From Lachnospiraceae bacterium (GTDB taxonomy: Bacteria > Bacillota > Clostridia > Lachnospirales > Lachnospiraceae): DNA of 64,000 nt. Shown one piece after another: positions 43,499 to 52,805 of this stretch. The notes under the pieces are model-generated. The model saw only the letters and a program-made list of their open reading frames with translations. It did no database searches and had not been told where the DNA came from. The stretch is taken from positions 124,001-188,000 of the forward strand of contig CABIZF010000002.1 of NCBI GenBank assembly GCA_902363135.1, read 5' to 3'. The stretch's first letter is position 1. Every line of letters begins with the position of its first letter. Position numbers and translations under genes: made by a program.

Positions 43499-46400
43499 AC
43501 TGGTACTGATACATCAAAGCGAAGAAAAAGCGGGTGATATGCAGCAGGCATGGGAGCAGCCGGGCGTAAGGCTGCGCGCCTATGACGCATGGGCTATGGA
43601 TCCGGAGGCGCTGGATGACTGCAGGCAGGCGCTTTTACAGTGTGACTTTGCGGTGATCCTTCTTCATGGGGGCCTGTCGTGGTTCCCGGATTTTCAGAAG
43701 CTTTCTACAGCGCTTTCTGAGAGCCGCCGGTTTTTTTTCCATTCGGAGATCGAAGAAGAGAATCAGCTGATTCTGAAAAAGAGCAGCCTGCTGCAGGAGG
43801 AACAGGATTTTCTGCGCTCCTGCTTTGAGATGGGCGGTGTGGAGAATTTTAAAAAGATGCTTGTCTTTTTCCAGACTGGAGAGCGGAAAGAGCCGCAGCC
43901 GGTGATCCGGGAAGGGATTTTTGGATGCCGTCCGGATCAGGAGGCGGAAGTACTGGCACAGGCTGAAAACTGCAAAAAGCCGGTCGTCGGGGTACTGGTT
44001 CATTACAGCAATTGTCTGAGCGGCAATACCGGTCATATCGAGGCGCTGGTGGATGCGATCCGGCGAAAAGGAGGCTTCCCGTTGCCGATAGTTTCTACGA
44101 TGCAGCCGACGACATGGTCTGATGGACTGCTGGGAGTGATCGAGCGCTATTTTCAGATGAATGGTCGGCCACGGATTCAGGCACTGATCGCGACGAGCGG
44201 ATTTTCCATGACGCTGCTCGCGTCGCCGGGGATGGGAAGACACGGGGAGACCGGGAGTGTATTTGCACGGCTCGGGGTTCCGGTATTGCAGGCGATGGTC
44301 ACGTATCTTAGTCAGGAAAAGTGGGAGCAGTCGTTTGAGGGGATGGATTCCATGTCTGTTGGTTCCAGTGTATTTGAGCCGGAGCTGGACGGACAGATCA
44401 TTACGACGGTCATCGGCTGCACGGAAAAGCAGCAGGGGGAACATGGCTCGGTGAGCCGGACGGTGCCGCTTCCGGCCCAGATCGATCTGGTGGCGGGGCT
44501 GGCAGTAAGCTGGGGCAGGCTTCAGGTAAAGTCGGCATCAGAAAAAAAGGTTGCGATTTTACTGCACAATATGCCGCCGCGCAGAGACATGCTCGGGTGT
44601 GCGTATGGGCTGGATGCGCCGGAGAGTGCCTGTCGCATGATCCGTTCCCTGCAGGAAAAAGGACTGTTTCTGCAGCGGAGCTGGGAAAACGGGGCGGAAT
44701 TGCTGCGGGAGCTGCTAAATGGGCTTACAAATGAAAACGATACGCTTTCGTATACGCTGATGCGAGAAAAAAGTGCGGGCGTTCTGGCTGGCAGGGACTA
44801 TGAGCAGTGGTTTACGGGCTTTCCGGAGCACACAAGAAAAGAGATGGAAGAACGCTGGGGACAGGCGCCGGGAGAATGGCTGGTTCTGGATCAGCAGATC
44901 CTGATACCGGGCATCCAGAATGGCAACCTGTTCGTAGGGATCCAGCCGGCCAGAGAGACGGAGCAGGAGGCGGAGGCGGCCTGCCATTCCTTAAAGCGCC
45001 CCTGCCCGCATCAGTATCTTGGATATTACAAGTGGATCCGGGATGTATTTCACGCAGATATTATTTATCACGTGGGTGCACATGGAACCGTAGAATGGCT
45101 GCCGGGAAAAGCGCTCGGGCTCTCTGCGGACTGTTATCCGGAGCTCTGCTTACGGGAGCTGCCGAATGTCTATCCCTATATCGTAAATCTTCCGGGCGAA
45201 GGGACGCAGGCCAAGCGGCGCGCAGCGGCAGTCCTGATCGGCCATATGCCGCCGCCGATGAAACAGGCAGGGCTGTATGGTGCGCTGGAGGAGCTGTCGG
45301 TACTGCTGGAACAGTACCGCAACGCAGAGAAATATGATAAAAAGCAGCTGGCCATACTGGAAGAAGAGCTGCGGAAAAAGGCAGAGGCACTGGAAATCCC
45401 CAAAGAAACCCGCGTAAGCCTTGACGGTCTGGAGGGCTGGCTGGAAGAGATCCGGCATTCACAGATTCGGGATGGGTTACATATTCTCGGGAAGATTCCG
45501 GTTGGGACGCGCATGGAGCACATACTGGAGTTTTTGAGCACGGGAGGCGAGACGCGGGAGGTCTTAAAAGAACGGCTGCAGGAGATACCGAAGGAACTGG
45601 ATGCAGTCTGCGCGACGTTTGAAGGCAGGTTCGTTCCACCCGGAGGCTCGGGCTGTCCGAGCCGGGACAGCAGGGAGGTACTGCCGACCGGAAGGAATTT
45701 TTACGGACTTCATCCGGGACAGATTCCGGGGCGTGCCGCGTGGGAGACCGGGAAAAAGATGGCGGAGGAACTGCTCGATCGAATGCGCAAAGGCTCCGGA
45801 AAATGGCCGGAGAGCGTGACAATGGTCGTGTATTCCGGTGAGACGATGAAAACGCAGGGCGATACGGTAGCGGAAATCCTTTTCTTGCTCGGCGTGCGTC
45901 CGACGTGGATTGCGGGGACGCAGAGCGTTTCCGGGCTGGAGTTGATTTCACCGGGGGAGCTGCAGCGCCCGCGCGTGGATGTGACCCTGCGTGTCAGCGG
46001 ACTGTTTCGCGATAACTTCCCCAACCTGATCGAGCTTTTGGATGACGCGGTCAATCTGGTGATCGCACAGGAGGAGCCGATAGGGAGCAATTATGTGCGG
46101 GAGCATGTGATGCGGGACATCCGGACGCTGGTGGCATCCGGGATGGAAAAGGAGAAGGCGGTGCGTGTATCTTCGGCGCGGATTTTCGGCTGTCCGCCTG
46201 GACAGTATGGCGCGGGGGTAGCGCCGCTGATCGAGAGCGGAGCCTGGAAGGACCGGGGAGAGCTCGGAGAGAGTTACATCAAATGGGGTGGATTTTCCTA
46301 CGGGCGGAACCGGTCAGGGGAAGCGATGGAAGAAGCGTTCCGTGACCGGCTGAAAGCCGGAGAAGCGGTGGTAAAAAATATGTCCTCGTCCGAAGAAGAT

Positions 46401-46898
46401 CTGATGGAAAGCGATGATTTTTACAACTATTTCGGCGGAGCGGTGGCTGCGGCAGAACAGGCAAAAGGAGAAAAGACCGAGGCCTATGTATTCTCAGACA
46501 GCGACGGGACGGGCAGAAAGCTGCGCACGTTAAAGGAAGAAACGGAACGGCTGTTTCGGGCGAAACTTCTGAATCCTGCGTTTGCGGAGGGAATGATGCC
46601 GCACGGGTACCGTGGAGCACAGGAGATTTCTATGATGTTTGATACGGTATTTGGCTGGAGTGCAGCAGCGGACAACATTACCGCTGCGGATTTCCGGGGG
46701 CTTGAGCAGCTGTATCTGCAGACTCCGCGGATGAAGGAATTTCTTGGAAAAGAAAATCCGTGGGCGCTGCACCATATCTGCGAACGGCTGCTGGAGGTTG
46801 CTGACCGTGGCATGTGGGAGGCAGAAGCGCAGGATTTGGACGAGATCCGACGGGTCTACCTGGAGATGGAAGGCGGACTGGAGGATATGGAGTCATAG
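43491..46898 (+). CDS. cobN: CobN/ChlH-like large chelatase subunit
   Basis: The 1135-residue protein belongs to the CobN/magnesium chelatase H family. Key stretches are GVLVHYSNCLSGNTGHIEAL, HVGAHGTVEWLPGKALGLS, and LPNVYPYIVNLPGEGTQAKR followed by IGHMPPPMKQAGLYG. The C-terminal part has VNLVIAQEEPIGSNYV, RIFGCPPGQYGAGVAPLIES and FGGAVAAAEQAKGEK, all typical. The large subunit holds the tetrapyrrole and metal. Aerobic B12 makers use CobN-CobS-CobT to insert cobalt, whereas anaerobes usually use CbiK or CbiX, so a CobN set here is noteworthy. Riboswitch and ECF importer neighbours favour a corrinoid or cobalt function. ATG 43491 overlaps the radical SAM stop. Confidence 0.88.
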   Translation: MFELVLIHQSEEKAGDMQQAWEQPGVRLRAYDAWAMDPEALDDCRQALLQCDFAVILLHGGLSWFPDFQKLSTALSESRRFFFHSEIEEENQLILKKSSLLQEEQDFLRSCFEMGGVENFKKMLVFFQTGERKEPQPVIREGIFGCRPDQEAEVLAQAENCKKPVVGVLVHYSNCLSGNTGHIEALVDAIRRKGGFPLPIVSTMQPTTWSDGLLGVIERYFQMNGRPRIQALIATSGFSMTLLASPGMGRHGETGSVFARLGVPVLQAMVTYLSQEKWEQSFEGMDSMSVGSSVFEPELDGQIITTVIGCTEKQQGEHGSVSRTVPLPAQIDLVAGLAVSWGRLQVKSASEKKVAILLHNMPPRRDMLGCAYGLDAPESACRMIRSLQEKGLFLQRSWENGAELLRELLNGLTNENDTLSYTLMREKSAGVLAGRDYEQWFTGFPEHTRKEMEERWGQAPGEWLVLDQQILIPGIQNGNLFVGIQPARETEQEAEAACHSLKRPCPHQYLGYYKWIRDVFHADIIYHVGAHGTVEWLPGKALGLSADCYPELCLRELPNVYPYIVNLPGEGTQAKRRAAAVLIGHMPPPMKQAGLYGALEELSVLLEQYRNAEKYDKKQLAILEEELRKKAEALEIPKETRVSLDGLEGWLEEIRHSQIRDGLHILGKIPVGTRMEHILEFLSTGGETREVLKERLQEIPKELDAVCATFEGRFVPPGGSGCPSRDSREVLPTGRNFYGLHPGQIPGRAAWETGKKMAEELLDRMRKGSGKWPESVTMVVYSGETMKTQGDTVAEILFLLGVRPTWIAGTQSVSGLELISPGELQRPRVDVTLRVSGLFRDNFPNLIELLDDAVNLVIAQEEPIGSNYVREHVMRDIRTLVASGMEKEKAVRVSSARIFGCPPGQYGAGVAPLIESGAWKDRGELGESYIKWGGFSYGRNRSGEAMEEAFRDRLKAGEAVVKNMSSSEEDLMESDDFYNYFGGAVAAAEQAKGEKTEAYVFSDSDGTGRKLRTLKEETERLFRAKLLNPAFAEGMMPHGYRGAQEISMMFDTVFGWSAAADNITAADFRGLEQLYLQTPRMKEFLGKENPWALHHICERLLEVADRGMWEAEAQDLDEIRRVYLEMEGGLEDMES

Positions 46899-46917
46899 AA
46901 AAGAGGAGGCAGGGCAG

Positions 46918-47802
46918 ATGGGAAGCTTTTCCGGGTATCATCCGGCGGTTATATTTCTGTATTTTGTACTGATACTTGTGTTTACCATGTTTTCCATGCA
47001 TCCATATTTCCTTTGCTGCAGCCTGCTTTGCGGGTTCCTCTGCTCCTTTTTATGGGGGCAGGGAAAAGCGATAAAGCGGAACCTGCGCATGACGGTGCCG
47101 CTGGTGATGCTTGGCATTGTGATCAACCCGCTCTTTACGCAGCGCGGCAGTACGATCCTCTTTTACCTGAATGATGCAGCGGTCACGCTGGAAGCGGTAC
47201 TGTACGGACTGGCAGCGGCGATGCTTTTTTCTTCTGTGCTGGTCTGGATCCAGTGCTGGGGAATGGTCATGGGGATCGACCAGTTTATCTGCCTGTTCGG
47301 GCGGGTACTTCCGGTGCTGGGGCTGTTGTTGTCCATTACCTTTCGGATGTTTCCGCTGCTGCAGCGCAGATTTGATCAGGTGAAGGATGGGCAGCGCTGT
47401 ATGGGAAGGGACGACGGCAGCCGGCACCCGATAAAAAAGCTCCGCATTTTCAGCAAAGAGCTCTCCATTCTGATTGCATGGTCGCTGGAAGCCGGGATCG
47501 AGACGTCGGACTCGATGGAGGCACGGGGCTATGGGCTGAAGGGCCGGAGCAGCTATACCATTTACCGGTTTGACCGGAGAGACCTGTGCGTTTTATTGCT
47601 GATCCTGCTGCTTGGCGGCGTGGTGCTAATCGGCTGTGTGGAAAAAATGAATGGCCTGCTGTTTTATCCGAGAATCGTATTTCGGAAAGCAGGCTGGCTG
47701 AAGATACCGGTATACGGAGCATTTGCAGGACTTTGCCTGCTGCCGGTCGTGATAGAGCTTCTGGGGGAATGGAAATGGAGACGTTTGTATTCGAACATGT
47801 GA
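46918..47802 (+). CDS. ecfT: ECF transporter transmembrane subunit EcfT (CbiQ-like)
   Basis: The 294-residue membrane protein has about five to six hydrophobic segments and two cytoplasmic coupling helices of the A-R-G type, visible as RRFDQVKDGQRCMGR and SMEARGYGLKGRS. EcfT links the S component to the ATPase pair in energy-coupling-factor vitamin importers. It starts 19 bases after cobN, with AAGAGGAGG upstream, and overlaps the ATPase gene by 28 bases. A dedicated module rather than a shared housekeeping ECF is implied. Confidence 0.87.
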   Translation: MGSFSGYHPAVIFLYFVLILVFTMFSMHPYFLCCSLLCGFLCSFLWGQGKAIKRNLRMTVPLVMLGIVINPLFTQRGSTILFYLNDAAVTLEAVLYGLAAAMLFSSVLVWIQCWGMVMGIDQFICLFGRVLPVLGLLLSITFRMFPLLQRRFDQVKDGQRCMGRDDGSRHPIKKLRIFSKELSILIAWSLEAGIETSDSMEARGYGLKGRSSYTIYRFDRRDLCVLLLILLLGGVVLIGCVEKMNGLLFYPRIVFRKAGWLKIPVYGAFAGLCLLPVVIELLGEWKWRRLYSNM

Positions 47803-49463
47803 CTTTTTCTTATCCGGATTGTGAGAAAAGCGCATTAACGGATCTGAGCTTTCAGATCCGGGAATCCGAGTTTGTACTGGTCTGTGGAAAATCCGGGTGT
47901 GGCAAGACGACGCTAATGCGCCATCTGAAAAAAAGTCTGGTGCCGTATGGGATCGGAGACGGGGCGATCTGGTACTACGGCGAAGATCTGATGCTGCTGG
48001 ACAACCGCCGGGACGCTTCCGAGATCGGATACGTCGGGCAGGACCCGGAGAGCCAGATCGTGACGGACAAGGTATGGCATGAGCTGGCCTTTGGTCTGGA
48101 GAACCTCGGATGTTCGGTGGGAGAAATCAATCGCCGGGTTTCCGAGATGGCCAGCTACTTCGGGATTCAGACCTGGTTTCGGAAAGACACCTGTGAGCTT
48201 TCCGGAGGACAGAAGCAGCTTTTGAATCTGGCGGCGGTCATGGCGATGCACCCAAAGGCGATCATTTTAGATGAGCCGACCTCGCAGCTGGATCCGGTGG
48301 CTGCCTCAGAGTTTTTGAACACCCTGCGGAGAATCAATCAGGAGCTCGGGACGACGATTGTGATCACAGAGCACCGCCTTGAGGAAGTATTTCCGATGGC
48401 AGACCAGGTGCTTTTGATGGAGGATGGCCGCCTGCTCTTTCAGGGAACGCCGCAGGAGACGGTCCGGTTTGTCGCGAGAGCACAAAAGGAAGAGCTGCGG
48501 GAACTGCTGCCCGCGTCGGTGCGGATCTGTATGCAGGTACAGCCGGACTGCGCAGCGATCCCGCTGACGGTGCGGGAGGGAAGGCTCTGGCTGACAGAGA
48601 CAGTAAAAGAACCTCAGATCCGGCATCTGGAACGGCCAAAAGCAGAGACACCGGTGCAAGACACCGCGATCTGTATGGAAGAGGTCTGGTTCCGCTATAC
48701 ACGGCAGGGGGAGGACGTCTTAAGAGGATTGACCCTGAATGTAAAAAAAGGCCAGATCTATGCGCTGATGGGCGGAAATGGAGCCGGAAAAAGTACGACG
48801 CTCGGCGTATTGAGCGGAAGATGGAAGCCCTGGAGAGGGAAGCTTGCGATTTTCGGAAAACGGATCGAGAGCTATGGAAAGACCGGCCTTTTTGACCACT
48901 GCCTTGGCGTGCTGCCGCAGAATCCGGCGTCTGTCTTTACGGAAATCACGCTGGAGGAAGAGCTGTATGAGGCGCTTAGCTATGAGCCGGTTTCAAGAGA
49001 AGAGAAGCTGGCTGCGGTGCGCGATATGATCTGGGAAATGCAGCTGGACGGGCTGGAGCGTATGCATCCGTATGACCTGTCCGGCGGTGAGAAGCAGCGG
49101 CTGGCGCTTGGAAAGGTACTGCTTCGAGATCCGAAGCTTCTGCTGCTGGATGAGCCGACCAAGGGGCTTGACCCGCATTTTAAACGAAAACTTGCGCGAA
49201 TTTTGCTGGAGCAGAAGGAACAGGGAAGGACGATCTTTATGATCAGCCATGATATTGAATTTTGCGGGGAATACGCCGACCAGTGTGCCATGCTCTTTGA
49301 CGGGGAGGTGCGGGCGGCGGATACACCGGAGCGTTTCTTTTGTGGCAACAGCTTTTATACGACAGCGGCAAACCGGATGTCCCGTCACCTGTTTGACAAT
49401 GCCGTGACCTGCAAGGATGTGGTGGAGCTATGTGGCAGAAATACAGTGAAAAGATCTATCTGA
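47775..49463 (+). CDS. ecfA: ECF transporter ATPase, two fused nucleotide-binding domains
   Basis: The 562-residue protein contains two ABC ATPase domains. Domain 1 has Walker A GKSGCGKT (about 38-45), signature CELSGGQKQLLNLAAV (about 138-153) and IILDEPTSQLDP. Domain 2 has GGNGAGKST (near 333), DLSGGEKQRLALGK (near 434) and LLLDEPTKGLDP. Most Firmicutes encode EcfA1 and EcfA2 separately; here they are one chain. Start at ATG 47775, six bases after GGGGGA; ATG 47769 is also in frame. The gene overlaps ecfT and the S-component gene by 28 and 34 bases. Confidence 0.88.
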   Translation: METFVFEHVTFSYPDCEKSALTDLSFQIRESEFVLVCGKSGCGKTTLMRHLKKSLVPYGIGDGAIWYYGEDLMLLDNRRDASEIGYVGQDPESQIVTDKVWHELAFGLENLGCSVGEINRRVSEMASYFGIQTWFRKDTCELSGGQKQLLNLAAVMAMHPKAIILDEPTSQLDPVAASEFLNTLRRINQELGTTIVITEHRLEEVFPMADQVLLMEDGRLLFQGTPQETVRFVARAQKEELRELLPASVRICMQVQPDCAAIPLTVREGRLWLTETVKEPQIRHLERPKAETPVQDTAICMEEVWFRYTRQGEDVLRGLTLNVKKGQIYALMGGNGAGKSTTLGVLSGRWKPWRGKLAIFGKRIESYGKTGLFDHCLGVLPQNPASVFTEITLEEELYEALSYEPVSREEKLAAVRDMIWEMQLDGLERMHPYDLSGGEKQRLALGKVLLRDPKLLLLDEPTKGLDPHFKRKLARILLEQKEQGRTIFMISHDIEFCGEYADQCAMLFDGEVRAADTPERFFCGNSFYTTAANRMSRHLFDNAVTCKDVVELCGRNTVKRSI

Positions 49464-50362
49464 AAAAAAGAAAACGGAGAGTTGCGATATCGACGCTGGT
49501 CATTTTTGTGCTGATTCCGCTGACGGTCTATGTGGGGATCCACTACTGGAACGACTATAATTTTATGCTGGTCAGTGTTTTGATCCTGCTCTATGTCATG
49601 GCGCCGTTTTTCATGATGTTTGAGCGGAAGAAACCGCGGGCGCGCGAGCTGGTGCTGGTGGCGGTGATGACGGCACTTACCGCACTTGGGAATATCGTCT
49701 GCTATATCACGATTCCCTTTCAGGCAGGGACGGCGATGGCGATCGTGTCAGGAATTGCACTGGGACCGGAGGCAGGGTTCCTTGTCGGCGCGCTGGCCCG
49801 CTTTCTGTGCAATTTCTTTCTGGGACAGGGGCCCTGGACGCCGTGGCAGATGTTCTGCTGGGGGATTCTTGGATTCTTTGCGGGGCTTGTCTTCAATAAA
49901 AATGATCTGGACCGGAAAAAATCAGACCATTTCCGGGTGATGGCAGGACCGGTCACCGGCGTGCTGCTGGCTGCAGCCGCGGCCTGGATCGATGCCAGGA
50001 TACGTGGCGGCGGGTTCTTTGGCTGGCGGCTGTACCTGTTTGGGGCGGCCGGGATGCTGGGCGGCTTTCTGATCCAGCGAAAGCGGCTTCCGGTGGATGA
50101 TATCACGCTGGCGGTATACGGCTTTCTGACAACCTTTATCATCTACGGAGGGATTATGAACGTCGCAGCGCTGGTGTTTAACAGCTATGTATCCGCGTCC
50201 GGCCTGACGATCAGCTGGGATTCTCTGAAAATTCTGTATATTTCAGGGGTACCGTATGATGCGACACATGCCTGTGGCAGTGCATTTTTCCTGTATGTGT
50301 TTGGAGAAAAAGTGATTCGCAAAGTAGAACGGGTAAAGATCAAGTATGGGATATACCGGTAA
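49430..50362 (+). CDS. ECF transporter substrate-binding S component
   Basis: The 310-residue membrane protein has an additional pair of N-terminal membrane segments, then the S-component core beginning ELVLVAVMTALTALGN, GTAMAIVSGIALGPEAGFLVGALARFLCNFF and later ISGVPYDATHACGSAFFLYVFG. S components bind the vitamin and toppling moves it across the membrane. The location after the riboswitch, cobN and EcfT-EcfA, and before the DUF4430 protein, makes cobalamin, a corrinoid precursor or cobalt the likely ligand; specificity is inferred from context, not from residues. Confidence 0.85.
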   Translation: MWQKYSEKIYLKKRKRRVAISTLVIFVLIPLTVYVGIHYWNDYNFMLVSVLILLYVMAPFFMMFERKKPRARELVLVAVMTALTALGNIVCYITIPFQAGTAMAIVSGIALGPEAGFLVGALARFLCNFFLGQGPWTPWQMFCWGILGFFAGLVFNKNDLDRKKSDHFRVMAGPVTGVLLAAAAAWIDARIRGGGFFGWRLYLFGAAGMLGGFLIQRKRLPVDDITLAVYGFLTTFIIYGGIMNVAALVFNSYVSASGLTISWDSLKILYISGVPYDATHACGSAFFLYVFGEKVIRKVERVKIKYGIYR

Positions 50363-50383
50363 AAGGAGAAAGGATGATGGAGC

Positions 50384-51619
50384 ATGCGGGAAAGAAAAGG
50401 GCGTAAGATCGTTCTGGCGATTTTATTTTTGCTGATTGCAGGCGGTGTGCTGACGCATATACGGATCAGTGGAGTGGATGTAAAGAGCCAACTTGCAAAT
50501 GAGGTGTACAGCGCCAGAGAGCTGATCGCGGAGATTCGCAGTGGCGAGGCAGATGGCAGCTGGTCGGACTCGGCGGTAGAGACGTTTGCGGCGGTGGTAG
50601 AGGCCGCGGCGGAGGTCCAAAGCGACTTGAATGCGACGGACGAACAGGCGGAAGAAGCCCTGCAGGAGCTAAAAGAAGCGCGTAAGGCGCTGAAGGCCGC
50701 GGAGGGGACGACAGAGGCTGTGGTGGAGACAGAGCCGGAGCCGGGATCCGATGGCATGGAAGCGGAAACGGCTGGCGAGACAGCGCTTACTGAGGAAGAG
50801 ACAGAAAAAAAGCAGTCGGAAAAGACGACCGGTAAGGCGCAGAAGAGCACCGGATCGGAAGAAAAGAATACGGTTGCCGGAGGAGTGCAGGCAGATGCCG
50901 GGGCCGGAAAAGCAGAGACACTGGACGATGGGGACAAAGCGACTGTTCCGGATATGTCCACAGATTCCGGAAGTATCAGCGGCGGCGTGTCCTATGGCAC
51001 CGGAGGCGGGACAAAGAAAAGCCAGAAAGAGACGGAAAAGAAAAAGATCAAGGCGGACGGGGAGCTGGATCTGACCGGAAAAGGCAGCGGGACGACCTCC
51101 GAGACCGAAAAAAAACAGGAGACAGAGAAAAAGCAGGAGACCGAGAAGAAGCCGGAGCAGTCAGAGAGCACGCCGGCGACCGAACCGCCGAAAAAAGAGA
51201 CGGAAGCACCGAAAAAGACCTGTACGATTACGATTCGCTGTGAAACAATCCTTCGGAATATGGGGGATCTGAGGGAAGGACTGGCAGGCTACGTGCCGTC
51301 GAATGGAGTGATCCTGAAAAAGACGACGGTAGAGCTCTATGACGGAGAGACCGTATTTGAGGTACTGAAGCGTGTGACCCGTATGGCAGGACTGAAGCTG
51401 GAGTTCCGCAATGACAGCGTGCACGGGGCAGGCTATATCGTGGGCATCAATCATCTGGACGAGTTCGACTGCGGATCCGGGAGTGGCTGGATGTATACGG
51501 TAAATGGCTGGTTCCCGAATTACGGCTGCAGCAAATATGTGCTGCAGGATAAGGATGTGATCCAGTGGATTTACACCTGCGATCTGGGACGGGACATCGG
51601 CGGCAACTTCTGGGAGTGA
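50384..51619 (+). CDS. Membrane-tethered DUF4430 (transcobalamin C-terminal-like) protein
   Basis: The 411-residue protein has an N-terminal membrane anchor (residues about 6-25). A helical part (35-110) and a long Thr/Glu/Lys-rich linker (about 115-290, with TEKKQETEKKQETEKKPEQ) follow. A C-terminal DUF4430 domain closes it: VELYDGETVFEVLKRVTR, GYIVGINHLDEFDCGSGSGW and MYTVNGWFPNYGCSKYVLQD. DUF4430 resembles the C-terminal domain of transcobalamin and intrinsic factor, so a surface corrinoid-binding partner for the ECF importer is likely. The linker would span the cell wall. AGAAAGGATGATGGAGC precedes the start. Confidence 0.85.
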   Translation: MRERKGRKIVLAILFLLIAGGVLTHIRISGVDVKSQLANEVYSARELIAEIRSGEADGSWSDSAVETFAAVVEAAAEVQSDLNATDEQAEEALQELKEARKALKAAEGTTEAVVETEPEPGSDGMEAETAGETALTEEETEKKQSEKTTGKAQKSTGSEEKNTVAGGVQADAGAGKAETLDDGDKATVPDMSTDSGSISGGVSYGTGGGTKKSQKETEKKKIKADGELDLTGKGSGTTSETEKKQETEKKQETEKKPEQSESTPATEPPKKETEAPKKTCTITIRCETILRNMGDLREGLAGYVPSNGVILKKTTVELYDGETVFEVLKRVTRMAGLKLEFRNDSVHGAGYIVGINHLDEFDCGSGSGWMYTVNGWFPNYGCSKYVLQDKDVIQWIYTCDLGRDIGGNFWE

Positions 51620-51686
51620 GCATAAAGAGCTAAACAGGATAAGAAAAAACAGAAGCTGTCATGTATAGTAAAAAGGAGAAGGCGAC

Positions 51687-52562
51687 ATGGGATACGCAGA
51701 GACAATCGCAGAATGCTGTCGGTATATTGACCGGAATTTTCAGAAGGAGCTCTCAGCGATAGAGCTGGCGGAGAAATACCATTATTCCTATTATCATTTC
51801 TGCAGAATTTTTCAGGTGATCAAGGATATTTCTGTGGCGGAGTATATTCGCTGCAGGAGGATGGAAGCGGCGATCGACCGCATCTATGGAGGGGCCGGGA
51901 TGCTGGAGGCTGCTCTGGATGTGGGATTTGAGACACCGGCAGGATTTTCGAAGGCATTTAAAAAGAAATACGGATGTACGCCTACGGAATATTTTCGATC
52001 CTACAAAGACGGGGAGGGCCATTTTATGACAGAACCAAAAATCGTAGAGCTCCAGCCATTTTTTGTACTTGGACATGAGCGGGGCTCCGAGGTGAAAAAG
52101 CAGGGGGAGGATACCGCAGCCTACTGGTATCAGGAAAAGGAGGACCGGGTAGGACATGGACACGGTCACGGGCATGGACATCATCACGGGCATATGCAAA
52201 AGGATGATGTGAAGATCGGACTCTGGCTCAAAGAGACGGATGAAGACGGGAATCTGAAGTATTTCTTTGGAAGTAAGATCGCAGAGAAGCCGGAGCTGGC
52301 AGAAGGAATGCAGGTGGTGGAAATTCCGGCGGGTAAGTATGCTGTATTTACGACAGAACCACTCAATATGACACTCACTTCTCAGCATCAGGCATTTGCA
52401 CTTCGGATCCGTGATACGTGGAAATATATTTACCGAGTCTGGTTTTCCAGAAGCAGATATGTGCCGGATGAGAAAGGATATGACTTTGAGTATTATGATA
52501 TACGATGTACCGATAAAGAGGCCTGCTGCATGGATATTTATATCGCAGTAAAAGAGGCGTAA
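51687..52562 (+). CDS. AraC family regulator with a histidine-rich stretch and GyrI-like domain
   Basis: The 291-residue protein has an N-terminal AraC double helix-turn-helix (about residues 8-106, ending GFSKAFKKKYGCTPTEYFRS) and a C-terminal GyrI-like effector-binding domain (about 115-291). Between strands of the latter lies a histidine run at residues 157-169 with eight His (HGHGHGHGHHHGH), a probable Zn, Ni or Co binding site. AraC-GyrI proteins usually sense small molecules; the His run suggests metal sensing. It follows the DUF4430 gene by 67 bases with its own AAGGAG and precedes the second riboswitch, so cobalt or nickel control of this locus is a reasonable inference. Confidence 0.85.
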   Translation: MGYAETIAECCRYIDRNFQKELSAIELAEKYHYSYYHFCRIFQVIKDISVAEYIRCRRMEAAIDRIYGGAGMLEAALDVGFETPAGFSKAFKKKYGCTPTEYFRSYKDGEGHFMTEPKIVELQPFFVLGHERGSEVKKQGEDTAAYWYQEKEDRVGHGHGHGHGHHHGHMQKDDVKIGLWLKETDEDGNLKYFFGSKIAEKPELAEGMQVVEIPAGKYAVFTTEPLNMTLTSQHQAFALRIRDTWKYIYRVWFSRSRYVPDEKGYDFEYYDIRCTDKEACCMDIYIAVKEA

Positions 52563-52627
52563 GAGTAAAAATGCTTCCAGCACAGGGGATACCTGTGATT
52601 ATATGAATATGATGAAGAACTAGGGAC

Positions 52628-52785
52628 ATATCAGATACGGCTGCACAGGCATTAAAAGGGAATACGGTGAAAATCCGCAGCAGCCCCCGCTACTGTAAAA
52701 GGGACGAACTCCTCATGAACCACTGGGAAACTGGGAAGGATGGGAAAGTAGGAAGAACTCAAGCCAGGAGACCTGCCAAAATCTG
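52628..52785 (+). promoter_or_regulatory. Cobalamin riboswitch upstream of the propeller protein gene
   Basis: The core is near-consensus: AAAAGGGAATACGGTGAAAA, TCCGCAGCAGCCCCCGC, TACTGTAAAAGGGACGA and AAGCCAGGAGACCTGCC. It lies in the 307-base gap between the AraC gene and the large surface protein gene. A CACAGG/CCTGTG hairpin (about 52581-52597) before it may end the upstream transcript. Confidence 0.92.
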
Positions 52786-52805
52786 AATGGATCCGGCTCT
52801 GGAAG

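Noticed and set aside
39708..46898. Magnesium chelatase for chlorophyll synthesis
   Set aside because: No other chlorophyll gene is present, and the B12 riboswitch, CobN-type large subunit and ECF importer point to cobalt or corrinoids.
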